This document shows, one piece after another, positions 8,923-18,234 of a DNA stretch of 64,000 nt. The notes under the pieces are model-generated. The model was given only the letters and a program-made list of their open reading frames with translations. It ran no database searches and had not been told where the DNA came from. Made by a program: the position numbers and the translations under genes. Every line of letters begins with the position of its first letter. Position 1 is the stretch's first letter. The DNA is taken from contig JAMPDP010000001.1 of assembly GCA_023665605.1 (NCBI GenBank), positions 1,495,702 to 1,559,701 of the forward strand, given 5' to 3'. Source of the DNA: Candidatus Amulumruptor caecigallinarius. Its GTDB lineage: Bacteria > Bacteroidota > Bacteroidia > Bacteroidales > Muribaculaceae.

Positions 8923-9226
8923 AGCATCCCACGGTGACCATGCCGAATACACCCACGGTGAGCATATAGAGCATTGCGTTGCGGAAGTTCAGGGCACGGC
9001 CGCCGAAGAAGTCCGGGGCGATGGTGGCCCATAGATAGATGCCCAGCAGTATTGCAACTGCATAGAGGAGCACCACCAGCCATCTCAGAGGTGAGCGGCG
9101 GCGGTCAGGGAGCCGGTTGAGCACCTTGCGGGTGAACTGCGGGTCGTCAATGCCGGGCCTGAGGTCACGCTTGAAGGCTGCCCTGAGGGTGGCATCAGTG
9201 TCGGTATGCTGGGTGGTGTGTTTCAT
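8891..9226 (-). CDS. Small membrane protein next to ECF sigma factor
   Basis: A 111-residue protein from the ATG at 9226; a TTG four codons upstream is possible but less likely. The first 50 residues are polar and basic, and two transmembrane segments follow (about 51-71 and 83-104). It starts 30 bases after the sigma factor stop in the same direction, so it is very likely co-transcribed. The position suggests a partner of the sigma factor, perhaps an anti-sigma-like regulator, but no zinc-binding or RskA-type motif is visible. Its end overlaps rarA by 32 bases tail to tail. Confidence 0.7.
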   Translation of the reverse strand: MKHTTQHTDTDATLRAAFKRDLRPGIDDPQFTRKVLNRLPDRRRSPLRWLVVLLYAVAILLGIYLWATIAPDFFGGRALNFRNAMLYMLTVGVFGMVTVGCFIPSGQPRRG

Positions 9227-9255
9227 TGCGGTATGCAAATATAGTGTTTCACAGG

Positions 9256-9774
9256 TTATTTTTCATCAAGAATGGCTCGCAAACGTGTGCGTGCACGCAT
9301 CAGGTGGCTCTTCACGGTGTTCTCGGGCATGCCGGTGACCTTCACAATATTTTTAAGAGCCATATCGCGGTAATAGAACAGGAGCACCACCTCCCGCTGC
9401 GGCTCCGACAGGCTCTCCACTGCTGTGGCAAGGTCCATGCGGGCATCGGCCGGAGCCTCTGTTGAGTCGGCAGCCTCATCGGGAAGCTCCGAGGAGTATT
9501 CGCGCCGTGAGCGCATCGCCGAGCGGCATTCATTGATGGCTATGGCATAGAGCCATGTGGCAAACCGTCCTGACTGCTGCCATCCCCGCAGACCTCTCCA
9601 TGCTTTTATAAAGGTCTCCTGGGCAATGTCTGCCGCCTCCACCTCATCGCCGCACATGGCCGTGAGGAAGCGAAGCAATGCCTGCTGATGGGCATCAACG
9701 AGGCGGGCGAATGCCCGCCGGTCATCTACGGCGAGCACCCGCGCCACCAGGGCCAGTTCTTCGAGGCGGTTCAT
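9256..9774 (-). CDS. ECF-type RNA polymerase sigma factor
   Basis: A 172-residue group 4 (ECF) sigma factor. Region 2 spans about 20-90, with AADIAQETFIKAWRGL and FATWLYAIAINECRS matching the conserved core- and -10-binding helices. Region 4 spans about 115-168, with LSEPQREVVLLFYYRDM and the helix-turn-helix GMPENTVKSHLMRARTRLR. It would direct RNA polymerase to a small regulon, possibly including its own operon. A small membrane protein follows in the same direction and a DUF6249-like membrane protein precedes it by 65 bases, a cluster often seen in Bacteroidetes. Confidence 0.92.
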   Translation of the reverse strand: MNRLEELALVARVLAVDDRRAFARLVDAHQQALLRFLTAMCGDEVEAADIAQETFIKAWRGLRGWQQSGRFATWLYAIAINECRSAMRSRREYSSELPDEAADSTEAPADARMDLATAVESLSEPQREVVLLFYYRDMALKNIVKVTGMPENTVKSHLMRARTRLRAILDEK

Positions 9775-9839
9775 CAGTATTATTGGTGGTTTGTATGAAA
9801 GCTCTTTGTCAAGGAGTTAAATCATCGGCAGTCCGGCGA

Positions 9840-10508
9840 TTAGCGCTCGCGGTTGTCAAGCCATCGGGTCACCAGACGGGCAGCGCCTATCAGTGCCGGG
9901 ATGCAACCCACGCCAATGCCTAACTCCCACTCGTCGATGCAGGCGAAGAAGATGGCTATGCCTATGCCCACGGCTATCAAGGTGACGGCACCGGCATTGG
10001 GCGAGGCATTGTTGGTGCCCTCGGGGATGGGGGGAAGTATCACGCCATTCTGCGCAGCGCGGGCCATGGCTTCATATTGTGCACGTTTGTTGCGCGAGCG
10101 GAAGTAGAGCACTATCAGCACTATCAGCACCACTGCCAGCGGCGGCATGATGAAGATGCCGAAGATGGCCATTCTGGCCAGGCCGGTACTGCTGTCATGG
10201 CCAAACAAACCGGAGGCATCAAAATCATCATCATCATCGACAAAAGTGCTTGTTGAGAATGATTCTGTGGTCTCGGCGGAGGGCATATCGGCCAGCGCGG
10301 AGTCAATGTTGGCCTCGATGCTGTCGAAGTTCACTACGTCAGCGGCCTGACGGGCGGCGTTGAGCTGGTTGCGGGTGACGGTGGCAGCCTTGCCGGCCTC
10401 GGCCTTGACGGTCTGTGTTGCGGCGCTCTGAGGGGCGGCCGCGGCCATGATGCTCATGAAGCAGAGCATGACGATGGAGAGTAGAATGTGTCGCATGGAG
10501 TGTGTCAT
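9840..10508 (-). CDS. DUF6249-like membrane protein with signal peptide
   Basis: A 222-residue protein from the ATG at 10508 (an ATG at 10496 is equally possible). It has a signal peptide ending near SIMAAAAPQ, a polar periplasmic stretch with many Ala, Thr and Asp residues (about 30-105), a transmembrane helix (FIMPPLAVVLIVLIVLYF) followed by the cluster RSRNKRAQYEAMARAAQNG and the ILPPIPEG motif, then two more hydrophobic helices. The helix-KRxxYExxxxAAxNG pattern is typical of DUF6249 proteins, which are commonly linked to ECF sigma genes in Bacteroidetes. The ECF gene lies directly downstream, so the two are probably co-regulated. Biochemical role unknown. Confidence 0.75.
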   Translation of the reverse strand: MTHSMRHILLSIVMLCFMSIMAAAAPQSAATQTVKAEAGKAATVTRNQLNAARQAADVVNFDSIEANIDSALADMPSAETTESFSTSTFVDDDDDFDASGLFGHDSSTGLARMAIFGIFIMPPLAVVLIVLIVLYFRSRNKRAQYEAMARAAQNGVILPPIPEGTNNASPNAGAVTLIAVGIGIAIFFACIDEWELGIGVGCIPALIGAARLVTRWLDNRER

Positions 10509-10682
10509 TGTTCTGAATGTTATATATATTATATAAGGTGTATTTAATTTCGTTGCAACCACCATTGGTGGTGTGTTCGCATGTTTGACGCAGTAAATAT
10601 AGTGAAAGGTTGCAGCCGGGTGCAGATTTTTTCAAATTTAATTAGTAATTTTACCCTCCGACGAGAGTAACTATACCTAACA

Positions 10683-12941
10683 ATGAAAAACATAGCACTG
10701 ATATTGACCTGCATGACTGCCGCCGCTACTGCTGCCGCCGCCGACACCTACGTCAAGACACCGGCTTACGAGTGGCTCCGCGACTCTGTGCGGCAAGGTG
10801 AATACGTGGCCACAGCCCCGGCGGCTGACCACATCGTGTCGACCTACAAGGCTCAGCCGGGCTACTTCATGCCCATCGAGGGTGAGTGGCGGCTGAAGAA
10901 TGACATCTCAGCCTACCCTCAGCTCATCACCCCTGACCGGCTGCACACCGCCGTCTACAACATGGGGCTCGACGAGATGGTCAACGCTGTGGAGGCCGAC
11001 ACCACACTGCGTACCGGCAAGGAGTGGGCCGGCGTTTGGACCCGCGACGTGAGTTATTCCATCCTCCTGTCCATGGCCTATATGCAGCCGGAGGCATCGC
11101 GCATCTCGCTCGAAAAGAAAGTTGACCGCCTCGGCCGCATCATCCAGGATACCGGCAGCGGCGGAGCGTGGCCTGTAAGCTCTGACCGCCAGATATGGAC
11201 CGTGGCTGCGTGGGAGGTCTACAAGGCCACCGGCGACCGCAAGTGGCTCCGCCACGCATATGACGTGGCCCGCCGGTCGCTTATGACAGATGCTGCCACC
11301 ATCTACGACCCCGCAACAGGACTCGTCAGAGGCGAGACCTCCTTCATCGACTGGCGCGAGCAGAGCCACCCCAAGTGGATGCAGACCGCCGACATCTTCT
11401 CCACCCTCACCCTCTCTACATCCATAGTCCACTCGCAGGCCTGGAAGTCACTCGCTGCCATGGCCACAGAGCTGGGCATCAAGAAAGAGGCTGACGGCTA
11501 TCTGGAACGCGCGGCTGCCATTGACGCCGCCGTCAACAAATATCTGTGGATGCCCGAGCGCGGATATTACGCGATGTATCTCTATGGGCGTGACAATCAG
11601 ATTATCAACCCTCGCGCAGAAACCCTCGGCGAGAGCCTGGCGATAGTGTGGGGCGTGGCTGACAAGGAGCGTGCTCAGTCCATCACTGAGCACAACCCGG
11701 TGACACCCTTCGGCCCCGGAGTGTTCTTCCCGCAGATTGCCGATATGCCGCCTTATCACAACAACTCTCTCTGGCCCTGGGTGGATGCCTGGTGGACCAT
11801 TGCAAACGCCAAGGCGGGCAACGAGCAGGGAACCCTGCAAGGTTTCGGTGCTCTGCTGCGCCCGGCGGCCCTGTTCTGCACCAACAAGGAGAACTTGGTG
11901 CTCGACAACGGCGATATCGCCACCGAGCTTAACTCCTCCAATATGCTGTGGTGTCTGGCCGGCAACCTCGCCATCACCCACAAGGTGCTGTTCGGCATCG
12001 ACTACCGCGCCGACGGACTGGCCTTTGCCCCCTTCGTGCCGGAAGTGCTCGGCCAGACGCGCACACTCTCCAATTTCACTTACCGCGACGCCATCCTAAA
12101 CATCACCGTGGAGGGCTACGGCGCGCGCATCAAGTCGTTCACTGTCAACGGCAAGGAGCAGGAGCCCTTCCTTGCTGCCAAGAAGGCTAAGGGCACCCTG
12201 GACATCCACATCGTCATGGACTCTCAGCCCATACCACCACTGAAGGTCAACAATGTGCCTAACGCCAAGAGTCCCCTCACCCCCATTCTGCGCATCGAGG
12301 GCGATATGCTGGCATGGAACCCCATCGAGTACATCAACCGCTACGAGGTGCTTCGCAATGGCGAAGTGGTGGCGGTGACTCGCTCCACCACCTACAAACC
12401 CGAGTTCCCCGGGGAGTATCAGGTGATAGGCATCAGCGGCGAGGGCATCCCCTCCTTTGCATCCGAACCGGTGTCGACAGCTCAGGCTGTCAAAGCCCAG
12501 ATTCCCGGCGAAGGCGTCGCGGTGACATCCTCTGAGATTCCCGTTGACTATCGTCCCGCAGATGCCGTGACCGGCTGGACAGGCAACGGCTTTGTGGAGC
12601 TTGACAAGAGTTCGGCTCCGCTGAGCGTGACTGTCAGCATACCCGAGGAGGGTGACTGGTTTGCATCCATGCGTTACGCCAACGGCAATGGTCCGGTCAA
12701 CACTGAGAACCGCTGCGCCATACGCACGCTGCTTGTCGACGGCAAGCCCGCGGGCATCATGGTGTTCCCGCAGCGCGGCAGCGGCAACTGGGATGACTGG
12801 GGCTGGTCTAACTCCATACTCATCCCCGGCCTCACTCCCGGCGAGCATACGCTCACTCTGGAGTTCCTGCCCGACAACGAAAACATGAACATAGACACCA
12901 ACCACTTCCTGCTCGACTCCCTGTCGCTCCGCAAGAAGTGA
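10683..12941 (+). CDS. Secreted six-hairpin glycosidase-like protein
   Basis: A 752-residue protein with a signal peptide (residues 1-20, ending AAAADT). Residues about 60-490 resemble an (alpha/alpha)6 barrel of the six-hairpin glycosidase superfamily: EWAGVWTRDVSYS, GGAWPVSSDRQIWTVAAWE and NNSLWPWVDAWWTIANA show the aromatic and acidic residues expected at the active site. I cannot assign the GH family; GH63-like, GH65-like or mannosylglycerate-hydrolase-like enzymes are candidates. A short Fn3-like segment (about 530-600) and a C-terminal beta-sandwich, probably carbohydrate-binding (about 620-750), follow. No T9SS tail is visible. It stands alone and faces the membrane-protein gene at 12976. 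Confidence 0.75.
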   Translation: MKNIALILTCMTAAATAAAADTYVKTPAYEWLRDSVRQGEYVATAPAADHIVSTYKAQPGYFMPIEGEWRLKNDISAYPQLITPDRLHTAVYNMGLDEMVNAVEADTTLRTGKEWAGVWTRDVSYSILLSMAYMQPEASRISLEKKVDRLGRIIQDTGSGGAWPVSSDRQIWTVAAWEVYKATGDRKWLRHAYDVARRSLMTDAATIYDPATGLVRGETSFIDWREQSHPKWMQTADIFSTLTLSTSIVHSQAWKSLAAMATELGIKKEADGYLERAAAIDAAVNKYLWMPERGYYAMYLYGRDNQIINPRAETLGESLAIVWGVADKERAQSITEHNPVTPFGPGVFFPQIADMPPYHNNSLWPWVDAWWTIANAKAGNEQGTLQGFGALLRPAALFCTNKENLVLDNGDIATELNSSNMLWCLAGNLAITHKVLFGIDYRADGLAFAPFVPEVLGQTRTLSNFTYRDAILNITVEGYGARIKSFTVNGKEQEPFLAAKKAKGTLDIHIVMDSQPIPPLKVNNVPNAKSPLTPILRIEGDMLAWNPIEYINRYEVLRNGEVVAVTRSTTYKPEFPGEYQVIGISGEGIPSFASEPVSTAQAVKAQIPGEGVAVTSSEIPVDYRPADAVTGWTGNGFVELDKSSAPLSVTVSIPEEGDWFASMRYANGNGPVNTENRCAIRTLLVDGKPAGIMVFPQRGSGNWDDWGWSNSILIPGLTPGEHTLTLEFLPDNENMNIDTNHFLLDSLSLRKK

Positions 12942-12975
12942 GGCTCCCCCACCGTGACGAGCCACAGGCACGTCC

Positions 12976-14439
12976 CTACATTAGGGCGGCGGTGGTCAGA
13001 GCCGCTGCAAGCAGGGCCAGATAAATCAGGAACACTCTATGCAAGGGTGGGTTGCTTCGCCAGGCAATCCACCCTTGCTCTGCCAAGCATACGGCCACAG
13101 GCATCATCGGGAGCAGATAACGCGACACCGAGCCGCCATACATCACCGCGATGCCTCCCCACACTGCCGCGAGCCACAGGCCCATACGCTCTGCCAGTGA
13201 CAGCGGATGGCGCTTGCGGATGCTTCCGCCAAGGGCAGTAACCAGCCATGACAGTGCCAACCCGCCCTCGGCATACCACACCCACCCCTGGTGGGCGTAG
13301 GCCAACGTATAGGCGCGATGCACATCGGCAGCAGCATTCCATGCCAACGGTATCACCCACTGCACGGCCACCGACACAGGCATCCATAGTATGCGTCGCA
13401 GCCATGGCCACGAGGAGTAGTCGCCGATGAGACGCATATAGCCGGCCTGTGTCTCGCGCTCGTTGAAATACTCGAAGTAGGCGCTCTCTATCGCGTCGTC
13501 ATTGAAATAGAGTGAGGGCTGGAGGGCGACATCAAGAGTCTGCATCAACGCCCACACAATCACTGCAAGTACAATGACAGCGGCCACACCCCGCAGATTG
13601 TCGCGCCGCAGCATAAAGAGCGATGCCCCGGCGGCCATCATAGCCATAGGCAGGCGCAACAGCCCGGTCAGCAACAGCCCGCACACCACCATCGCCGCCA
13701 GCAGCAGTGTGTGCGCACGGGTGGCAGCAGGTCGCCACAACACGGTGAGTCCGGTGAGCGACAACACCATGCCGAGGCCCACCAATGACTCCTTCATCAT
13801 CAGCGTGCCCATCGTGAGCCAGTAAGCCTGTGCCGCTATCATAATCATGGCGCACGCGGCCATCCACTGCGGGCTCCTCACAGCGGCTCCGTTATCCTGC
13901 CGAGGGGTCTCCCCTGCTATCCTGACGGCAAGCACGCCGGTTAGCACCACCGAGAGCAGCGTGGCCAGCATGCTCAGCCCCAGGGCCGGCATCACAGTGA
14001 GGCCGAAAACCTTGATCAGCCCCGCAAGGAGCACGGCATATTGGTGGACTATGAAGCCATAATAGGTCTCTGTGTCGAAGCCAAGCCACTCCAGAGCGGT
14101 CTGGCGCGCTGTGAAGTCATCGTCGCATGTGAGCAGCGGGTCAGTGACGGTATGGCCACAGGCCACGGTCCATTGGTGCAGGTTGGCGGCAGCTCCCCAG
14201 CTCAGCAGCAACCATGTGACAAGGAGAGTAATCCGGCCGGCGGCACTCCGCGACGGCGTGAGGCGATAGGCACAGAGAGCCAGCCCAATAACCACAAGCT
14301 GCATCAGCAGAAATTGCCAAGTGGCACCACACGGGAACGTCAACGGAGCGAAACACCCGACCACCAGGATCGGTCCGGTAAGCCATGACGCTGCGTTGTG
14401 AGCCGTGACGCGGTCTCGGCTCTCACCCCCCCTGCTCAT
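12976..14439 (-). CDS. Polytopic membrane protein coupled to glycine-lipid genes
   Basis: A 487-residue protein with about ten hydrophobic segments, mostly Leu, Ala and Val. A loop near 85-110 with DDDFTARQTALEWLG and a soluble loop near 320-350 with FNDDAIESAYFEYFNERE stand out. The layout, with an acidic loop after the first helices and many helices after it, recalls membrane glycosyltransferases (GT-C type) or lipid flippases, but I recognise no signature. Its ATG overlaps the stop of glsB in ATGA, so it is translationally coupled to that gene and is the third gene of the operon. It may use or export the glycine lipid or a related envelope product; this is inference. Confidence 0.75.
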   Translation of the reverse strand: MSRGGESRDRVTAHNAASWLTGPILVVGCFAPLTFPCGATWQFLLMQLVVIGLALCAYRLTPSRSAAGRITLLVTWLLLSWGAAANLHQWTVACGHTVTDPLLTCDDDFTARQTALEWLGFDTETYYGFIVHQYAVLLAGLIKVFGLTVMPALGLSMLATLLSVVLTGVLAVRIAGETPRQDNGAAVRSPQWMAACAMIMIAAQAYWLTMGTLMMKESLVGLGMVLSLTGLTVLWRPAATRAHTLLLAAMVVCGLLLTGLLRLPMAMMAAGASLFMLRRDNLRGVAAVIVLAVIVWALMQTLDVALQPSLYFNDDAIESAYFEYFNERETQAGYMRLIGDYSSWPWLRRILWMPVSVAVQWVIPLAWNAAADVHRAYTLAYAHQGWVWYAEGGLALSWLVTALGGSIRKRHPLSLAERMGLWLAAVWGGIAVMYGGSVSRYLLPMMPVAVCLAEQGWIAWRSNPPLHRVFLIYLALLAAALTTAALM

Positions 14440-15395
14440 GTCTGAGAGGCGCAGGATGTCGCCGTGGTGTAGGTGCCTATGTGGCGCTGCTTCTTCTCTT
14501 CGAAGATGTCGTCTATGGCGAAGAAGATGCCGCTCTCCTCCACGTCGCCGAATTCATCATTGATGGCCGTGCCAAACATCTTCATGGTCGGCGACAGACT
14601 CATGTAGGCATTCACCAGCGGAGGGATGTTGTAGCCGTGGTCACGCACGGCGCGGTTGAGCACCTTATAGTCAGCTTTGAAATCATCGTGCGGGAACAAA
14701 GCCTCCATGGCCGCCGTATCCATATGTGTGGGCAGCGGCGTGATGGGCGTGACGAGGTGTTCGTGGTCTGGAAAGTGCTTGGACAGAAAGTAGAGAATCA
14801 TGTTGCGGCACTCCTCATCGTAGCTCGGATACATGGTGACCTTGCCGAAGAGGTAACGCATCTCGGGGTAAACCACTGTCAGAGCGCCGAGGCCATCCCA
14901 CAGATTGTCAAGCACGTAGATGGCTTTCACGCCAGCGCGGGTTGACTGATACTCCAGACGCACGAATGAGCGGCCAAGCTCTATGGTGGCCGGCAGCAGC
15001 TCGTTGATGAACCGGTCACTGAAACGGAACATATGGCTCGTGGCTATCCGGGGCGTGCCGTCGGGGAGCTGCCTGATATCGGGGCCGAGGATAAAGCGAT
15101 AGCCGCCGAGAATCATCTCATTCTCAGGGTCCCACACTATGAGCTGGCGGCACGGTGGCTCCATCATGTCATACTCGTCGATGTCACACTCCTTGCCGGT
15201 GCCGCCGCCGGCACTGCGGAAGGCTATCTCACGGAGGCGACCCACCTCACGCATCACCGCCGGAGCATCGCGGCCGTCCACCACATAGATGTCGTTGCCA
15301 CCCTTGTTGGTGTGGCGCAGGAAGCGGTCAGCCGTCAGCTCCGCCTTCAGCAGGCTGATGTCCACGGGGTCGATGATGCGTTGCATTTTTGCCAT
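14436..15395 (-). CDS. glsB: N-acyltransferase GlsB, first step of glycine lipid synthesis
   Basis: A 319-residue GNAT-fold protein of the ornithine/glycine lipid N-acyltransferase family (OlsB-like). In Bacteroides thetaiotaomicron, GlsB attaches a 3-hydroxy fatty acid to glycine. Visible hallmarks are REIAFRSAGGGTG, QLIVWDPENEMILGGYRF, SHMFRFSDRF and ELGRSFVRLEYQ. I start it at the ATG at 15395 (MAKMQRIIDPVDISLLKAEL), which matches the family N-terminus as I recall it; the frame is open back to a GTG at 15494 that overlaps the glsA stop (GTGA), so a longer form is possible. Downstream the stop overlaps the membrane-protein start. Confidence 0.88.
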   Translation of the reverse strand: MAKMQRIIDPVDISLLKAELTADRFLRHTNKGGNDIYVVDGRDAPAVMREVGRLREIAFRSAGGGTGKECDIDEYDMMEPPCRQLIVWDPENEMILGGYRFILGPDIRQLPDGTPRIATSHMFRFSDRFINELLPATIELGRSFVRLEYQSTRAGVKAIYVLDNLWDGLGALTVVYPEMRYLFGKVTMYPSYDEECRNMILYFLSKHFPDHEHLVTPITPLPTHMDTAAMEALFPHDDFKADYKVLNRAVRDHGYNIPPLVNAYMSLSPTMKMFGTAINDEFGDVEESGIFFAIDDIFEEKKQRHIGTYTTATSCASQT

Positions 15396-15490
15396 AGCGC
15401 TATGTGTTGTAGCTCGATTGCTGTCTTTAGGTGTGATTGTAAATGATTGATTGCTGTGCCTCATGCAGGCGTGGTGGAAGTGCGTTGGTG

Positions 15491-16327
15491 TCACTCTGCC
15501 GGACCCAGTTTGAGTGAGTACACTATCTTGCGGATGGCCAGGGACTCATCCACGGCGCGCGCACCACCGTGCAGGCGTGTCACGGGGATACGTCTGCCGA
15601 CGTATATGTCGAAATGCTTCCCCCGGCTGAGCATCACCTCGCGGGGCAGGCGAAGCATCTCATAGTTGAACTTCAGCCCGAGGCGCTCGCGGGCTTGCGC
15701 CAGCCGATAGAACAGACGTGAGTTCTCGCCGTCGAAATAGAGCGGCACGATGTCGCGCCCGGAGCTGACGGAGAGGTTGACAAAGCTCTTGCGCCACCGC
15801 AAGTCGGCCACCTTGCCACCCTTTCCGCGACGGCTCACCAGCCCGGCGGGAAACACTATCATCGGTCGCTCCGAGGCGAAAGCCTCCTCGACCATAGTGG
15901 TGGCCCCGCGGCTCTGTCGTCCCAACTTGTTGACCGGCACAAACACCTTGCGCAGAGGCTCCACGGCCATAAGCAAGTCGTTGACCACGAAGTACGGCTC
16001 TACGCCGTGATGGCGCGTCACCATATCTATAAGGGCCATCCCGTCCAGGCCGCCCAAAGGGTGATTGCTCACGTAGGTCACCCGCCGGTCAGCGGCAGCG
16101 GGCAGGCTGTCCGCGCCATGCACGGCATAGTCCACGTGCAGGTATGCCAGCACATCGCGGCAGAAGTCGGCCCCTTCAAGCCCCTCGGCATGACCCAACA
16201 GGGAGTTGAGGTCACGCTGACACACCTCATGCTCGAGCCACGCTATCAGCGGGCGCGGGATGTAGCGGTAATAGCGGGGCAACCGCTCCCGTATCACCGC
16301 ATCGATGTCTATCTTCATCCAGGGCAT
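15491..16327 (-). CDS. glsA: O-acyltransferase GlsA, second step of glycine lipid synthesis
   Basis: A 278-residue protein of the lysophosphatidate acyltransferase (PlsC-like) superfamily. The catalytic motif NHPLGGLDG (an HX4D box) lies at about 89-97, and FVPVNKLGRQSRGA and IVFPAGLVSRRGKGG match the substrate-binding blocks. In B. thetaiotaomicron, GlsA with GlsB makes glycine lipid; GlsA adds the second acyl chain by an ester bond. Start: ATG at 16327, with a second ATG three codons later (16318) that may be the true one. It is the first gene of a coupled three-gene operon and would act at the inner face of the cytoplasmic membrane. Confidence 0.88.
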   Translation of the reverse strand: MPWMKIDIDAVIRERLPRYYRYIPRPLIAWLEHEVCQRDLNSLLGHAEGLEGADFCRDVLAYLHVDYAVHGADSLPAAADRRVTYVSNHPLGGLDGMALIDMVTRHHGVEPYFVVNDLLMAVEPLRKVFVPVNKLGRQSRGATTMVEEAFASERPMIVFPAGLVSRRGKGGKVADLRWRKSFVNLSVSSGRDIVPLYFDGENSRLFYRLAQARERLGLKFNYEMLRLPREVMLSRGKHFDIYVGRRIPVTRLHGGARAVDESLAIRKIVYSLKLGPAE

Positions 16328-16540
16328 AGCAGTCAGGCTATATTGACGTCACATACGGCCTGTCCGTGCGGAGTGGCCATAATGGATGCAAACTTAGCGA
16401 GAATTCCCCAATGCCGCAACCCCTTTGCACACCTATCCGCCCGCTTGTGCACTCACACCGCGCCGGGGCAACATATTGACGGAATGACACGGGGTTTTAC
16501 TTCAATCTGAAAGCACAGTTGGTGATTTTTTGTGCAACTT

Positions 16541-16571
16541 TTTGCCGCCACAAATTATATTGCTACCTTTG
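16541..16571 (+). promoter_or_regulatory. Near-consensus promoter of the leucine operon
   Basis: TTTG at 16541-16544, a 19-base spacer and TACCTTTG at 16564-16571 match the Bacteroidetes consensus. Transcription would start near 16577, leaving a leader of about 30 bases before leuA, too short for a peptide attenuator. The remaining intergenic sequence 16328-16540 shows no gene. Confidence 0.7.
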
Positions 16572-16607
16572 CAACTTCTAAGGTAATAAAGAAATCGACC
16601 AAAATCT

Positions 16608-18104
16608 ATGAGCGAACGTCTCTACATCTTCGACACCACGCTGCGCGACGGCGAGCAGGTGCCCGGCTGTCAGCTCAACACTGTTGAAAAAATCGAGGTG
16701 GCCAAGGCTCTCGAGGCCCTCGGAGTTGACATCATCGAGGCGGGTTTCCCGGTGTCGAGTCCCGGCGACTTCAATTCGGTAGTGGAGATCTCCAAGGCTG
16801 TAACATGGCCCACCATCTGCGCACTGACACGCGCCGTGGAAGGCGACATCCGCGTGGCCGCAGAAGCCCTGGCATATGCCAAGCACAAGCGCATCCACAC
16901 AGGCATCGGCACTTCGGACTATCACATCAAGTACAAGTTCAACTCCAACCGCGAGGAGATTTTGGAGCGTGGCGTGGCTGCCGTGAAGTATGCCAAGAGC
17001 CTGGTGGAGGATGTGGAGTTTTACTGCGAGGATGCCGGACGCACCGAAAATGAGTACCTCGCTCGCGTGGTGGAGGCCGTGATAGCCGCCGGAGCCACCG
17101 TGGTCAACATCCCCGACACCACCGGCTACTGCCTCCCCGAGGAGTATGGAGCCAAGATACGCTACCTCATGGAGCATGTGCCCAACATTGACCGGGCCAT
17201 CCTGTCCACACACTGTCACAACGACCTGGGCATGGCCACCGCCAACACCGTCACCGGTGTCATCAACGGCGCCCGTCAGGCGGAGGTGACTATCAACGGC
17301 ATAGGCGAGCGCGCCGGCAACACCGCCCTCGAAGAGGTGGTGATGACATTCCGCTCACACCGCGATCTGGGCATCGACACCAACATCAACGCCGTGAAGA
17401 TTGCCCCGATTTCACGTATGGTGTCATCACTGATGAATATGCCCGTGCAGCCCAACAAGGCCATCGTGGGCCGCAACGCCTTTGCCCACTCCTCGGGCAT
17501 CCATCAGGACGGCGTGCTCAAGAACCGCGAGAGCTACGAGATTATCGACCCCAAGGAAGTAGGCATCGACGAGAACTCCATCGTGCTCACAGCCCGCTCA
17601 GGCCGCGCAGCCCTCAAGCACCGTCTCCACACCCTCGGCATCAACCTCGACAGCGAAGCCCTCGACAAGGCTTACGAGCAGTTCCTCAAACTCGCTGACC
17701 GCAAGAAGGAGATTAACGATGACGACGTGCTGATGCTCGCCGGCCAGCACCACCGCTCCAAGAGCCGCATCAAGATAGACTTCCTGCAAGTCACCACCGG
17801 CGTGGGCGTGCAGCCCGTGGCCAGCGTGGGGCTCGACATCGCGGGCGAGAAGTTTGAGGCTTGTGCCACCGGCAACGGCCCAGTAGATGCCGCCATCAAC
17901 GCTATCAAGAACATCATCCACCGCAAGATGCTCCTCAAGGAGTTCCTGATACAGGCCATCAACAAGGGCAGCAACGACGTGGGCAAGGTGCACATGACCG
18001 TCGAGTATGACGGTGCACACTACAACGGCTTCTCGGCCAACACCGACATCGTGGCCGCCAGCGCCGAAGCCTTCATAGACGCCATCAACAAGTTCGTCCA
18101 CTGA
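16608..18104 (+). CDS. leuA: 2-isopropylmalate synthase
   Basis: A 498-residue enzyme joining acetyl-CoA and 2-oxoisovalerate in the first committed step of leucine synthesis. The DRE-TIM barrel shows [10 protein letters not shown] (8-17), and the metal-binding histidines of HCHND are at 202 and 204; [17 protein letters not shown] follows. The last 120 or so residues form the LeuA allosteric (leucine-binding) domain, including [18 protein letters not shown] and [12 protein letters not shown]. Length and architecture are typical of the long bacterial LeuA. First gene of the operon, with the promoter at 16541-16571. Confidence 0.95.
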   Translation: MSERLYIFDTTLRDGEQVPGCQLNTVEKIEVAKALEALGVDIIEAGFPVSSPGDFNSVVEISKAVTWPTICALTRAVEGDIRVAAEALAYAKHKRIHTGIGTSDYHIKYKFNSNREEILERGVAAVKYAKSLVEDVEFYCEDAGRTENEYLARVVEAVIAAGATVVNIPDTTGYCLPEEYGAKIRYLMEHVPNIDRAILSTHCHNDLGMATANTVTGVINGARQAEVTINGIGERAGNTALEEVVMTFRSHRDLGIDTNINAVKIAPISRMVSSLMNMPVQPNKAIVGRNAFAHSSGIHQDGVLKNRESYEIIDPKEVGIDENSIVLTARSGRAALKHRLHTLGINLDSEALDKAYEQFLKLADRKKEINDDDVLMLAGQHHRSKSRIKIDFLQVTTGVGVQPVASVGLDIAGEKFEACATGNGPVDAAINAIKNIIHRKMLLKEFLIQAINKGSNDVGKVHMTVEYDGAHYNGFSANTDIVAASAEAFIDAINKFVH

Positions 18105-18132
18105 CCCAAGGATTGGGTCCTCATATGACCGC

Positions 18133-18190
18133 GAGGGGTGTCGCAAAACCATCGATTGACGGAAATTGCCTGTTTTGCAACATTCTCCCC
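18133..18190. repeat. Imperfect palindromic repeat inside the leu operon
   Basis: GAGGGGTGTCGCAAAAC (18133-18149) faces GTTTTGCAACATTCTCCCC (18172-18190), an inverted pair with few mismatches. The arms belong to the GGGTGTTGCAAAACC family found at 121-186 and 680-716. It lies in the 130-base gap between leuA and leuC and could act as a processing or partial termination site. Confidence 0.55.
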
Positions 18191-18234
18191 ACCCCCAAAA
18201 AAGACATTCATCCAAACTCTTCCAATAGCGAACA

